Source: Bacteroidota bacterium
Lineage (GTDB): Bacteria > Bacteroidota > Rhodothermia > Rhodothermales > Salinibacteraceae
DNA length: 45,990 nucleotides
NCBI GenBank assembly: GCA_009908945.1
Contig: JAAAOI010000014.1
Coordinates: 1-45,990 of the forward strand
Direction: 5' to 3'
The notes under the pieces are model-generated. The model did no database searches. It saw nothing but the letters and a program-made list of their open reading frames with translations, and was not told where the DNA came from. Below are positions 25,340-33,965 of the stretch, in pieces. Each line of letters begins with the position of its first letter. Within the stretch, counting starts at the first letter, position 1. Made by a program: the position numbers and the translations under genes.

Positions 25340-25588
25340 CATCAAAAAACACTTATATATCCGGCTATCGCCCGTGTATACGGCTGCCCTCTGCTTTCCT
25401 GTTCGAGGCAGCTGGTAGGTAGCGCATCCGATCGTAACAATCATTTAACCCTGTAGCTCCAACGCGGACGTTCGGTGCCAGGGACGGAGCAGCGGCTTGC
25501 TCGGGCGATCCTATACCCGGTTTGTGCGTTGCCTCAGTGCCTCTTACACGTCAGGAGTGCCGGGCTTTTTCACCGATGAACGACAAGG

Positions 25589-26782
25589 ATGATAGCAACT
25601 ATCAAAAAGGCAGCAGAGGATGCGTTCGGAGACATCGTACGCCTGCGGCGTCAGATCCATCAGCATCCGGAGTTGGCCTTTGAAGAGCACGCCACCGCAC
25701 AGCTGGTGCAAGACACGCTGGCCGGCTTGCCTGTGCGGGTCACCTCGGGGGTCGCCGGCACAGGAATCGTGGCTACGCTTGAGGGCGGGCAGTCGGGGCC
25801 CACGCAAATGCTGCGGGCCGATATGGACGCGCTTCCCATCACGGAGGCTACCGGCCTGCCGTTTGCCTCGGAGAACGACGGCGTAATGCATGCCTGTGGG
25901 CACGACGTGCACACGGCCTCCCTGCTGGGTACCGCCCTCATCCTGAGCCAGATAAGGGACCAGGTCCCAGGCACGGTGCGCTTTCTGTTTCAGCCGAGTG
26001 AGGAACGGATCCCTGGCGGCGCCAAAGCCATGATTGCAGAGGGGGCCCTTGCGGCCAGCGATCACACACCGGCCACGGACCTCGCCCTGGGGCAGCATGT
26101 GACGCCCGAGCTGGAAGTCGGCACCCTCGGCGTGCGGGGCGGCATGTACATGGCCTCGGCCGACGAGCTACACCTCACCATTCGGGGCGAGGGCGGGCAT
26201 GCGGCAGCCCCCCATCAGCTGAGCACCGATACCATCCTGGCGGCCTCGCAGGTGGTGGTGGCCCTGCAGTCTATCGTGAGCCGGCACTGCCCCCCCGATG
26301 TGCCGAGTGTGCTGAGCATCGGCCGGTTTATCGGAGACGGAGCGACTAATGTGCTGCCGGACGCCGTCCGCCTCGAAGGCACGTTTCGCGCGATGGACGA
26401 GGACTGGCGCTTCCGGGCCCATGAACTCATCACGCGCGTCGTGCACCGCACGGCTGAGGCCTTTGGCGCCACGGCCGAGCTCGACATCCGCGTCGGCTAC
26501 CCGGCGCTCCGCAACAACGAGCAGCAGGCCGCTCGCGTCAAGGACGTCGCAGCGGCCTACCTGGGGCCCGAGCACGTGATCGACCTCGACCCCTGGTTTG
26601 CCAGCGAGGACTTCGCCTACTACCTGCAGGAGGTGCCTGGGTGCTTTTACCGCCTTGGCACGGGCAACGCCGCGAAAGGCATCACCTCCGGCGTACACAC
26701 CCCCACGTTTGATATTGACGAGGACGCCCTCCGCATCGGGGCGGGCTTTATGGCCTACCTTGCCTGCACCTTCACCTCATAG
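25589..26782 (+). CDS. M20-family metallopeptidase / N-acyl-amino acid amidohydrolase
   Basis: A 397-residue dinuclear zinc amidohydrolase of the M20D type. RQIHQHPELAFEE (21-33), MLRADMDALPI (74-84), ACGHDVHTA (102-110, metal ligands), GEGGHAAAPH and FASEDFAYY are all conserved. Relatives remove acyl groups from N-acyl amino acids (hippurate or acetyl-amino acid hydrolases) or auxin conjugates, and the substrate here is open. It has no signal peptide and is cytosolic. The start is ATG at 25589, preceded by a modest AAGG sequence. It leads a short plus-strand pair with the DUF2461 gene after a 47-bp gap. Confidence 0.93.
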   Translation: MIATIKKAAEDAFGDIVRLRRQIHQHPELAFEEHATAQLVQDTLAGLPVRVTSGVAGTGIVATLEGGQSGPTQMLRADMDALPITEATGLPFASENDGVMHACGHDVHTASLLGTALILSQIRDQVPGTVRFLFQPSEERIPGGAKAMIAEGALAASDHTPATDLALGQHVTPELEVGTLGVRGGMYMASADELHLTIRGEGGHAAAPHQLSTDTILAASQVVVALQSIVSRHCPPDVPSVLSIGRFIGDGATNVLPDAVRLEGTFRAMDEDWRFRAHELITRVVHRTAEAFGATAELDIRVGYPALRNNEQQAARVKDVAAAYLGPEHVIDLDPWFASEDFAYYLQEVPGCFYRLGTGNAAKGITSGVHTPTFDIDEDALRIGAGFMAYLACTFTS

Positions 26783-26829
26783 CTCCACCCCTCTCCTGGT
26801 CGCCCGTATTGCTCCTCCCGCCTATTTCC

Positions 26830-27540
26830 GTGCCCGTGGCCCGCTCCATCGATTATCCGCCGTTTCCTGGCATCCGGCCGGCAGGCTTTGCTTTTCTCCG
26901 GCAGCTGAAGCAGCACAACGAACGCGACTGGTTCAAGCCCCGCAAAGACACGTTCGAAGACGAGTTGCGCTGGCCCATGCGCTGCCTGGTGGTGGACGCT
27001 GCCCGGCGCGCGGACCATGCCGACGTGCCGCTTACCGGCGATCCTAAAAAATCGCTTTTCCGCATCTACCGCGACACCCGCTTCTCCAAGAACAAGCAGC
27101 CCTACAAGACGCACGTAAGTGCGGTGCTCTCGCGGTCGGGCACGCGCAAGGATCGAGGGGTGATTTACATCCACATTGAGCCCGACCGGTGCTTTCTGGC
27201 GGCGGGGTTTCACCGGCTGGACAACGACTACCTGCGGCCGCTTCGGCAGCGGATGGTGGCCCACCCGGCGCTCTTTTTCGAGATGAAGCAAACGCTACAC
27301 GCCCGCGGCCTCTCGCTCGAAACGACCGATGATAAGCTGAAAGGGATGCCGCGCGGGCATGCGCGGGATAAGGAAAGCGACGTCGCGGCGTATCTCCGCT
27401 GGAAGTCGTTTCTGGTGGAACGGCCGGTAGACGAGGCGGAGGTGCAGGAGCCTGCGTTCACAGCCCAGGTCCTAACGTTCATGCAGGAGGCGCTACCCCT
27501 GTTGCGTTACGGCTGGGCCTCCGAGACGGGCGCGCCGTAG
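26830..27540 (+). CDS. DUF2461 (TIGR02453) family protein
   Basis: About 236 residues. FPGIRPAGFAFLRQLKQHNERDWF at the N-terminus and SLFRIYRDTRFSKNKQPYKTHVSA in the middle are the DUF2461 hallmarks, followed by IYIHIEPDRCFLAAGFHRLDN and the LKGMPRGHARD region. The family is widespread in bacteria and fungi and its biochemical role is unknown. No ATG precedes the conserved core. GTG at 26830 is chosen, with GTG at 26836 or TTG at 26809 as alternatives. It converges with the NifU-like gene, with 55 bp between stops. Confidence 0.88.
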   Translation: MPVARSIDYPPFPGIRPAGFAFLRQLKQHNERDWFKPRKDTFEDELRWPMRCLVVDAARRADHADVPLTGDPKKSLFRIYRDTRFSKNKQPYKTHVSAVLSRSGTRKDRGVIYIHIEPDRCFLAAGFHRLDNDYLRPLRQRMVAHPALFFEMKQTLHARGLSLETTDDKLKGMPRGHARDKESDVAAYLRWKSFLVERPVDEAEVQEPAFTAQVLTFMQEALPLLRYGWASETGAP

Positions 27541-27595
27541 GGGCGTCAGACGCCAGCAAGCCCCCGGCGCACCGTGCGCTACTGCAGGGACGCGA

Positions 27596-27904
27596 CTAAA
27601 GAGCGGCCGGGGCGTTTACCGCCTCCACGCGCGTGATCTGTGGAACGGTGCGTTTGAGCGCTTGCTCAATCCCGGCGCGGAGCGTCATCGTGCTCATGGG
27701 GCAGGTGCCGCAGGCCCCCATGAGCTCCAGCTCAACCACCATTTCAGGCGTTACGTTGGAGAGACGCACCGACCCGCCATCAGCCATCAGGTACGGGCGG
27801 ATCAGGTCCAAGCCTTCCTCGATGCGCGCATGCAACTGCGGATCTTCGTGCGGCTGCATGTCGGCAGAGGGCGATGCTCCTGCGGGGGATGATTGCTCTG
27901 ACAT
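27596..27904 (-). CDS. NifU-like Fe-S scaffold domain protein
   Basis: A 102-residue protein made of one NifU C-terminal domain. DLIRPYLMADGGSVRL (about 33-48) and MGACGTCPMSTMTL (about 62-75) carry the conserved DGG turn and CxxC cluster ligands. It holds a 4Fe-4S cluster for delivery to apoproteins. The Pro/His/Glu-rich N-terminal 25 residues look disordered. The start is ATG at 27904. It lies 103 bp downstream of mrp, another Fe-S carrier gene on the same strand, which supports a shared role in cluster assembly. Confidence 0.93.
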   Translation of the reverse strand: MSEQSSPAGASPSADMQPHEDPQLHARIEEGLDLIRPYLMADGGSVRLSNVTPEMVVELELMGACGTCPMSTMTLRAGIEQALKRTVPQITRVEAVNAPAAL

Positions 27905-27984
27905 AAGGCTATATTTACGACCAGGAGGAAGCTTCAGGAATCCTTAGACGAGGCAGCACGAGAAAAGATCAGCCTGGTGGGCAT

Positions 27985-28004
27985 GCCCTCGCTTCGAAGA
28001 GGGC
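27985..28004 (-). terminator. Hairpin immediately after mrp
   Basis: GCCCTC (27985-27990) and GAGGGC (27999-28004) form a 6-bp stem directly past the mrp stop codon. No T-run follows on the minus strand, so it may protect the 3' end or weakly reduce transcription into the NifU-like gene rather than terminate. Confidence 0.3.
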
Positions 28005-28007
28005 GCC

Positions 28008-29132
28008 TTAGCGGTACAGGATCTCGACCTGCTGCGACGGCGGCTGTTCGGCGTTGCGGAGGGCCACTTCATCGACCATGTGGCGGGTTGCCCCCCGAAA
28101 GGCCTTGGCCGAGGCGCTATCCGGCGCAGCCGCCACAATGGGCTCGCCGTCGTCCCCGCTTTCGCGCACGGCCTGCTCGATCGGGATTTCGCCGAGGAAC
28201 GGCACGTCAAGATCGCGGGCGAGGTGCCGGGCGCCGCCCTGGCCGAACAGATAGTATTTGCGGTCGGGCAGATCGGGCGGGGTAAAGAACGCCATGTTTT
28301 CTACGATGCCCAGCACCGGCACATTCACGTTATCGAACATGGAGACGCCCTTGCGTGCGTCGGCGAGGGCGACCTCCTGAGGCGTGGACACGATGACCGC
28401 GCCCGTCAGCGAGACGGTCTGGACGATGGTCAGCTGGATGTCGCCCGTGCCCGGGGGCAGGTCCATCACCAGGTAATCGAGGGTGCCCCAGTCGGTATCC
28501 CCGAGGAATTGCCGAATGGCTTTCGTGACCATAGGCCCGCGCCAGATGACCGCCTTTTGCGGGTCGATCATAAACCCCATCGACAGTACCTTCAGCCCGT
28601 ACTTCTGTAGGGGAATGATCTTGCGTTCGTCGCTGACGCGCGGCTTCTCGCCTTCCAGCCCCAGCATGGTAGGCACCGACGGCCCGTAGATATCGGTGTC
28701 GATCAGGCCGACGTCGTAGCCTTCCTTTGCCAGCGACAACGCCAGGTTGACAGCCACCGTGCTCTTCCCAACCCCGCCCTTGCCCGAGGCCACAGCGATG
28801 GTGTTGAGTACGCCAGGTGTGGGGTCCTCGGCGCTTTGCTGCTGGCCCGAGCCGCTCACCTGCAGGTCGTCCCCCAAGCCGATCATTTCGTTGTCCAAGG
28901 CCACGTTCACCGTCAGGTCATCGCCCAGTGCCTGCCGTACGGCGGACGTCGCCAGCGCCTGCACGTCATCCGCAAAGGGCGCCGTGGGTGACTTGAGGAC
29001 CACCGTGAACGATACGGCATCGTCTTCCACCGTCAGGTTGCGCACCATATTCAGGCGCACGATATCCTTATCGCGCTCAGGGTCAACGACGGAACGCAGG
29101 GCCCGAAGTACGTCGCGTGCAGTGAAAGCCAT
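28008..29132 (-). CDS. mrp: Mrp/NBP35-family Fe-S carrier ATPase
   Basis: A 374-residue protein. An N-terminal MIP18/DUF59 domain (about 5-90) is joined to a deviant-Walker P-loop NTPase: ASGKGGVGKSTVAVNLA near 114-130, DTDIYGPSVP and MDLPPGTGD. Family members bind and transfer 4Fe-4S clusters using ATP hydrolysis. The CPxC pair that ligates the cluster in many Mrp proteins is absent: the matching region reads ENMAFFTPPDLPDRKYY. My recollection is that Bacteroidota Mrp proteins often share this form. The start is ATG at 29132. The downstream NifU-like scaffold could provide the cluster ligands. Confidence 0.93.
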   Translation of the reverse strand: MAFTARDVLRALRSVVDPERDKDIVRLNMVRNLTVEDDAVSFTVVLKSPTAPFADDVQALATSAVRQALGDDLTVNVALDNEMIGLGDDLQVSGSGQQQSAEDPTPGVLNTIAVASGKGGVGKSTVAVNLALSLAKEGYDVGLIDTDIYGPSVPTMLGLEGEKPRVSDERKIIPLQKYGLKVLSMGFMIDPQKAVIWRGPMVTKAIRQFLGDTDWGTLDYLVMDLPPGTGDIQLTIVQTVSLTGAVIVSTPQEVALADARKGVSMFDNVNVPVLGIVENMAFFTPPDLPDRKYYLFGQGGARHLARDLDVPFLGEIPIEQAVRESGDDGEPIVAAAPDSASAKAFRGATRHMVDEVALRNAEQPPSQQVEILYR

Positions 29133-29238
29133 GGGGAAATTCTGTCAACGAGGAGGTAGTGCATCGCACAACAAAGTGGAGGATATGCACCTGACCCTGC
29201 CTTCCAATGTTCCAGCAGCAGGCGGGCCGCACGGGGTT

Positions 29239-30210
29239 TCACTGCGCAGCCTGTGTGCGCTCCAGATGGCGCAGCGCCAACCCGTACTGTAGGCCTCGGG
29301 GGCTCATGGCGAGGGACGCCATGGGGAAGTGCTGCAGCACGCGCTCCGCAATGAGCACGCCCATGGGAAAGACATCGGCCCGCCCGTTCATAAGGCCGGG
29401 GTGGAGAGCATAGACCCCCTCGTAGTCCAGCTGAAAGAGCCGCTCGCGCCAGGCAGTAACCTCAGCGGCCGGAATGGGCACGGGGTAGCGGTCGACGTCT
29501 GCCCAGCGGCGCAATCCGTTAACCAGGAAGGCCAGCGATACCATGGTGCCGGCTACCCCAAGCAGGGGCAGGGGTTGTGTGAGGGCAGCGCGCAGCTCCG
29601 CACCCTCGGCCGTGAGGGTTTCGTCGATGGCATCCGTCGCGGCGGCCACCGCCTCGGCCGGGGGCGGCTGCGACGCAAAGAGGCGCTCGGTAAGCCGCAC
29701 CGTGCCCAGGTTGAAGCTGTGCCGCGCGCGCAGCCCGGCCTCGGCCTCGCCCGTAGCGCCAACGATGAGTTCAGTCGAGCCTCCGCCAATGTCGATGACG
29801 GCGCAAGCTGCAGGCGGGTCCGTAAGCACGGACGTGGCCGCCCGGAAGCTCCAGTACGCTTCCTCTTTGCCTGAAAGGATGGTGTAGGGCAGCCCCGTTT
29901 CCTCACGCACGAAGGCCACCAGCTCCTCTTTGTTGGTGGCGTCTCGGGAAGCACTGGTCGCGCCCACGGTGACAATGGCCGCATCCAGCGCCTGGGCCTT
30001 TTCCTTGTACGCCAGCAGCGCCTCGCGCAGCCGTTCCATGGCCGCTGGCCCCACCCGCCCACTGGCGTCTACCCCCTCCCCCAGCCGCACCACCCGGCGG
30101 CCGTTGCCCACCACCTCCAGCGTACCGTCAGGCGCCGCTTCCACAACCAGCAGCAGCGCTGTATTCGTCCCTACATCAATGGTGGCGAAGCGTGTGGCGT
30201 TTGTCGGCAT
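29239..30210 (-). CDS. Ppx/GppA family phosphatase
   Basis: A 323-residue member of the sugar kinase/actin/hsp70 ATPase superfamily. TIDVGTNTALLLV (about 10-22) is phosphate loop 1. VGATSASRDATNKEEL, ILSGKEEAYWSF, VIDIGGGSTELIVG (loop 2) and GVAGTMVSLA follow in order, and NGRADVFPMGVLIAERVL near the C-terminus completes the core. It hydrolyses polyphosphate or pppGpp. The length equals the catalytic core alone, without the E. coli C-terminal HD domain, so Ppx and GppA cannot be separated. The start is ATG at 30210, 4 bp after the prmA stop, indicating a shared transcript. Confidence 0.92.
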   Translation of the reverse strand: MPTNATRFATIDVGTNTALLLVVEAAPDGTLEVVGNGRRVVRLGEGVDASGRVGPAAMERLREALLAYKEKAQALDAAIVTVGATSASRDATNKEELVAFVREETGLPYTILSGKEEAYWSFRAATSVLTDPPAACAVIDIGGGSTELIVGATGEAEAGLRARHSFNLGTVRLTERLFASQPPPAEAVAAATDAIDETLTAEGAELRAALTQPLPLLGVAGTMVSLAFLVNGLRRWADVDRYPVPIPAAEVTAWRERLFQLDYEGVYALHPGLMNGRADVFPMGVLIAERVLQHFPMASLAMSPRGLQYGLALRHLERTQAAQ

Positions 30211-30214
30211 AGGG

Positions 30215-31114
30215 TCAGTTCTGCTGAGGGCTGGTGCGCAGAGAGCGGGTGGGGTTGGATCCGTCCGGGGTGTGGGTGAAGGCCACGGCCCACCAGTCGC
30301 CCTCGGTAGCGTCGGCGGATTCGGTGAGCGGGAAGCGGTCTGCGGCCTGCCGAAGGGCGTCGCGGTCGGTGGTCAGCAGGCCCGAGAGCAGCAGGTGCCC
30401 GCCTGGTGCCAGCCGCTCCACAAACCCAGGCAGGTACGCCGTGAGCGTATTAAAGTTGATGTTGGCAAGGATCACATCGTACGGGCCCGGCGGCGTCGCG
30501 GTCAGTGTCCCGATCAACGCTTCCACCTGGTCAGCCACCCCGTTGCGGGTTACGTTTTCGCGGATGTTTTCCTCGGTGCGCGGGTCGATGTCAAACGCCA
30601 CAACCGACGCCGCGCCCAGGCGAACGGCCGCAATAGCCAGCACGCCTGTGCCGCTGCCGGCATCCATAACGCGGGCCGCAGCCGGCACGTGGGCGGGCAT
30701 CAGCTGCAGCATAAGGCGTGTGGTTTCGTGGTGGCCCGTGCCAAAGCTCATCTTGGGGTCGATCTGCAGCACGTGCAGGTTTTCGGGCGGATCGGGGACG
30801 GGCCGCCATGTGGGCGTGATCAGAAAGGGCTCGATGAGGACTGGCGTGACACTGGCCTCCCACGCGGTATTCCAGTTTTGCGCAGGCACCTCGCGCACGT
30901 CCATCATGCCGTCCGGGTCTGTTGTGTGGAGTACCGTCCGGACGGCCGCGCGGCGCGTCTCCGACCAGGCGGTGGCGGGCAGGTAGGCCCGCAACACAGC
31001 GCCCTCCTCGGCAAAGGCCTCCGCCCCCAGGTCCAGCAGTTCCGCCATCAGCACCTCGTGGTGGGCTGCGGGCGTTCGCAGAATCACTTCGATGGTGGTA
31101 CGGGAAGCGTCCAA
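30215..31114 (-). CDS. prmA: Ribosomal protein L11 methyltransferase
   Basis: A 299-residue SAM-dependent methyltransferase that trimethylates lysines and the N-terminus of L11. FGTGHHETT (124-132), DAGSGTGVLAIAA (151-163) and the ANINFNTL catalytic loop (217-224) are PrmA signatures. The N-terminal substrate-binding domain (1 to about 90) is shorter and less typical than in E. coli. The start is TTG at 31114, because no ATG or GTG lies upstream of the conserved beginning. The last about 18 residues look like a disordered tail. It diverges from the partner-switch operon, and the gap holds a GCATCCC...GGGATGC inverted repeat at 31140-31174. Confidence 0.93.
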   Translation of the reverse strand: MDASRTTIEVILRTPAAHHEVLMAELLDLGAEAFAEEGAVLRAYLPATAWSETRRAAVRTVLHTTDPDGMMDVREVPAQNWNTAWEASVTPVLIEPFLITPTWRPVPDPPENLHVLQIDPKMSFGTGHHETTRLMLQLMPAHVPAAARVMDAGSGTGVLAIAAVRLGAASVVAFDIDPRTEENIRENVTRNGVADQVEALIGTLTATPPGPYDVILANINFNTLTAYLPGFVERLAPGGHLLLSGLLTTDRDALRQAADRFPLTESADATEGDWWAVAFTHTPDGSNPTRSLRTSPQQN

Positions 31115-31288
31115 CGGGCAAGGGGCGGTGGGTAAAGAAGCATCCCTTCAACCCGCGCGAGCAAGATGGGATGCATTTCTGCCACCCGGAGCGTAACATT
31201 GCAGGCGGCCCTGCGGTAAGACAGCTTCCCTGTACAGGCCGCATGTACTTGCCGCTCCATTCACGCCTGCCGCCCACGCCGCCGCGCC

Positions 31289-33496
31289 ATGTCGCTTGCA
31301 CGCCTCCGTTCCCTCTGGGACGCCCTCAACCTGCCCGACTTTACGTCGGACGCGTGGCGCGGGGTACTTATTGCGATCGTGGTGGTGGGCTATGCGCTCG
31401 GCATCGGGTACCACCTCCTCACCTGGGCCACGGGCAGCGCCCCGGCCCTGGCCTGGCGCGCCGGGTACCACATGAGCATCGTCCTGTGCTACAGCGCGCT
31501 GTGGTTTCTTTTCTCGTCGTTCCTGCGGCGCACGGTTCGCTCCCCCGTCCGTCTTTTCCTTTATGCTGTGCTTGCCGGCGTGACCTACCTCGTGCTGGCC
31601 ACCCTGGTGCAATCGCTCGGGACGGGGCAGGGCCTCTTGGCTGGGGGCGATGCGAGCGTGGCCGGGCTGGATTACGAGCGGCGCGTGCCCCTGACGATCG
31701 CGGCCGTCGTGAAAGTGAACCTTCTGAGTCTGCTGGAAGTGACCTTCACGATGCTGACGCTGCTGTTGCTGCGCAGCCTGGTCTTCTACCGGCGCACCCG
31801 CTTCAGCCAGTTCAAGTGGCGCCTGATGATGGGCTTCTTTGTGCTGACAGCACTACTCACCTTCATGAAGGACCCGGCAGATGATCTGGGCGGCCTCATG
31901 GCGGTGGCCATGATCCCGGCTGTGGGCATGGCGGTGGTGAACTCGTTCCGGCTCTCGTGGATCGTGTACCTCCCCTTCCGAGAGAAAATGGCCACCATGG
32001 GCCTGGCACTGGTGCTGATGGTCCTGCTCGGGTTTTCCCTGGGCGATGGCGTGCTGCCCGACGTCTCGAGCTATACGCGGTTTTACAGCTTTCCGCTATC
32101 CGTCTTTGCCCTGCTGGCCGCGCTCTTCGGCGTCCTGTATGGGGTAACCACGATGCTGTCGCTGCTCTTCCACCTACCCACGACGAGCGCGTTTCAGCGA
32201 AAGGCCGACGAGGTCGCAGCCATCCAGTCGCTCACACATCTAATCAGCCAGGTCTTTGATCTGGACAAGCTGAGCCGCACCATCGTGGCCTCGCCTATCG
32301 ATGCGCAGTCTGGCGATGTAGCATGGCTAATGCTGATGCGCGAGGGCGCCGACGCCCCGCTTCGCGTGCAGGCCGTGCAGGGCGCCATGGTGAAGGATAT
32401 TCAGGAGACGATGGACGTGGATGCCCTCTTTGCGGAAGTGCAGGAGACGCAGGATGTGCTCCTGCTGGATGAGGCCCCGGGCGACCGCCGCGTGCGTGCG
32501 CATCCGGACGGCGCCTTCGAGAGCCTGCTGGTCGTCCCTCTGCTCGCCCGCGACGATGTGCTGGGAGCGCTGTTCGTCGCAAAAGACGTACGGTACGGCT
32601 TTGAAGAGGATGATGTGGAGGCGATCCGGGTATTTGCGGCACAAGCGGCGCTGGCGCTGGACAATGCGCGCCTGTTTGAGGAGCGCCTGGAGAAAGAGCG
32701 CATGCATCGGGAGTTGGCCATTGCGCGGGAGGTTCAGCAGAAGCTCCTGCCGCAGGAGATCCCCTCGCTGCGCGGGACCTCAATCGCCGCCTCCAGCGTG
32801 TCGGCCTACGAGGTAGGTGGGGACTATTACGACTTCGTACGCCTGGACGATGACCGTATTGCCTTCATCGTGGGCGACGTTGCGGGCAAGGGCACCTCCG
32901 GCGCTTTTTACATGGCCGAGATGCAGGGTATCTTCCGCTCGCTAAGCCGGCAGGCCTCCGAGCCCCGAGAGTTTCTGGTAGCAGCCAATCGGGCGCTGAG
33001 CACCACGCTGGACCGCCGGGCGTTCATCTCCGTTGTGTATGGGATCTTTGACGTAGGCCGCGAAGAGTTTCGCCTCGCCCGGGCCGGCCATTGCCCGGCT
33101 GCGCTCATCGATCTCCACGGACAGGCACGGCTGCTCCGCTCCGGCGGAATCGGCCTTGGCCTAAACAATGGCGACCTCTTCGAGCAATCGCTGGAGGTGC
33201 GCACCGAACGCCTGCAACCGGGCGACGTTTTCGTACTTTACACGGACGGCGTCGTGGAAAGCCGCAATGCCGAGGGCGAGGAGTACGGCTACGCACGCCT
33301 CAAGGCCTCGCTGCAGGAACATCGCCACGAAGACGCTGACGATCTGCATGAGGCGCTGCTGTGCGATTTACAGGGCTTCTTGGGAGCCGAGACATACGAT
33401 GACGATCTAACGCTGGTCGTGGTCAAGTGGCACGGCCTGCCCATCGGCGTGCCCTCGCCGGCCCCCCAGGCGTCGGCGCTCTCCCTGCCTTCGTGA
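31289..33496 (+). CDS. Membrane GAF-PP2C (SpoIIE-type) serine phosphatase, RsbU-like
   Basis: A 735-residue protein. Residues 1 to about 300 hold about eight hydrophobic helices forming a membrane sensor. A GAF-like domain follows (about 310-465, ending FAAQAALALDNARLFEERL), then a coiled linker with the LAIAREVQQKLLP signature. The PP2C/SpoIIE domain (about 485-715) has EVGGDYYDF near residue 507, VGDVAGKGTSGAFYMAEM near 528, YTDGVVESRN and DDDLTLVVVK for Mn2+ binding. This type removes phosphate from a STAS anti-anti-sigma factor; that gene follows 64 bp downstream. The signal sensed is unknown. The start is ATG at 31289. Confidence 0.92.
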   Translation: MSLARLRSLWDALNLPDFTSDAWRGVLIAIVVVGYALGIGYHLLTWATGSAPALAWRAGYHMSIVLCYSALWFLFSSFLRRTVRSPVRLFLYAVLAGVTYLVLATLVQSLGTGQGLLAGGDASVAGLDYERRVPLTIAAVVKVNLLSLLEVTFTMLTLLLLRSLVFYRRTRFSQFKWRLMMGFFVLTALLTFMKDPADDLGGLMAVAMIPAVGMAVVNSFRLSWIVYLPFREKMATMGLALVLMVLLGFSLGDGVLPDVSSYTRFYSFPLSVFALLAALFGVLYGVTTMLSLLFHLPTTSAFQRKADEVAAIQSLTHLISQVFDLDKLSRTIVASPIDAQSGDVAWLMLMREGADAPLRVQAVQGAMVKDIQETMDVDALFAEVQETQDVLLLDEAPGDRRVRAHPDGAFESLLVVPLLARDDVLGALFVAKDVRYGFEEDDVEAIRVFAAQAALALDNARLFEERLEKERMHRELAIAREVQQKLLPQEIPSLRGTSIAASSVSAYEVGGDYYDFVRLDDDRIAFIVGDVAGKGTSGAFYMAEMQGIFRSLSRQASEPREFLVAANRALSTTLDRRAFISVVYGIFDVGREEFRLARAGHCPAALIDLHGQARLLRSGGIGLGLNNGDLFEQSLEVRTERLQPGDVFVLYTDGVVESRNAEGEEYGYARLKASLQEHRHEDADDLHEALLCDLQGFLGAETYDDDLTLVVVKWHGLPIGVPSPAPQASALSLPS

Positions 33497-33560
33497 TCTA
33501 CTGCCCCGCCACGCACGCCGCTCCTTCCTCCACAACTTTCTTGCCCAACCTCTTGTGCCC

Positions 33561-33938
33561 ATGAGTACATTTTCCGTCTCTTTCCGCGACGCCAACGGCG
33601 TACGCATTCTGGATCTCCACGGCGAGTTGGATGCCCATACCGCCTCCGACCTTGAAGGGGCCATCCAGCAATGCCACGCGGAAGGGAGCATCAACATCCT
33701 CGTCAACGGCGAGGACCTGGAGTACATCTCCAGTGCTGGGCTGGGGGTGTTCATGGCCTATGTGGAAGAGATCCGTGACGACGGGGGCGATATCAAGATT
33801 GCCGACCTGCAATCGAAGGTCTACAATGTGTTTGACCTGTTGGGCTTTCCAGTGCTGTTTGACATCTGTGAGACGGAAGAAGACGCTCTGGCCCGTTTCG
33901 AAGAGCCTGCCCCGGATGCCGGCAACGCCTCTTCCTAA
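33561..33938 (+). CDS. STAS-domain anti-sigma factor antagonist (RsbV/SpoIIAA type)
   Basis: A 125-residue single STAS domain. VRILDLHGELDAHTASDLEGAI (about 14-35) is the conserved first half, and DLEYISSAGLGVFM (52-65) carries the regulatory serine (Ser57 or Ser58) that the partner kinase phosphorylates. The unphosphorylated form binds the anti-sigma factor and releases its target. Acidic tail. The start is ATG at 33561, with GTG two codons earlier as a weaker alternative. It is placed between the phosphatase and the kinase genes, so the three form a complete cycle. Confidence 0.94.
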   Translation: MSTFSVSFRDANGVRILDLHGELDAHTASDLEGAIQQCHAEGSINILVNGEDLEYISSAGLGVFMAYVEEIRDDGGDIKIADLQSKVYNVFDLLGFPVLFDICETEEDALARFEEPAPDAGNASS

Positions 33939-33965
33939 TCCCCTTCTCGCTATCGGTTACACCCT

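Larger units (their letters stand above)
25090..25588. other. AT-rich gene-free intergenic region with inverted repeats
   Basis: About 500 bases between divergent genes, visibly richer in A+T than the surroundings (for example around 25225-25235 and 25341-25362). No frame gives a plausible protein. Two clear inverted-repeat structures lie inside and are listed separately. A TTTG at 25521-25524 could be a -33 element for the M20 gene, but its -7 partner is poor. The size and structure leave room for a regulatory RNA or a large control region. Confidence 0.5.
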
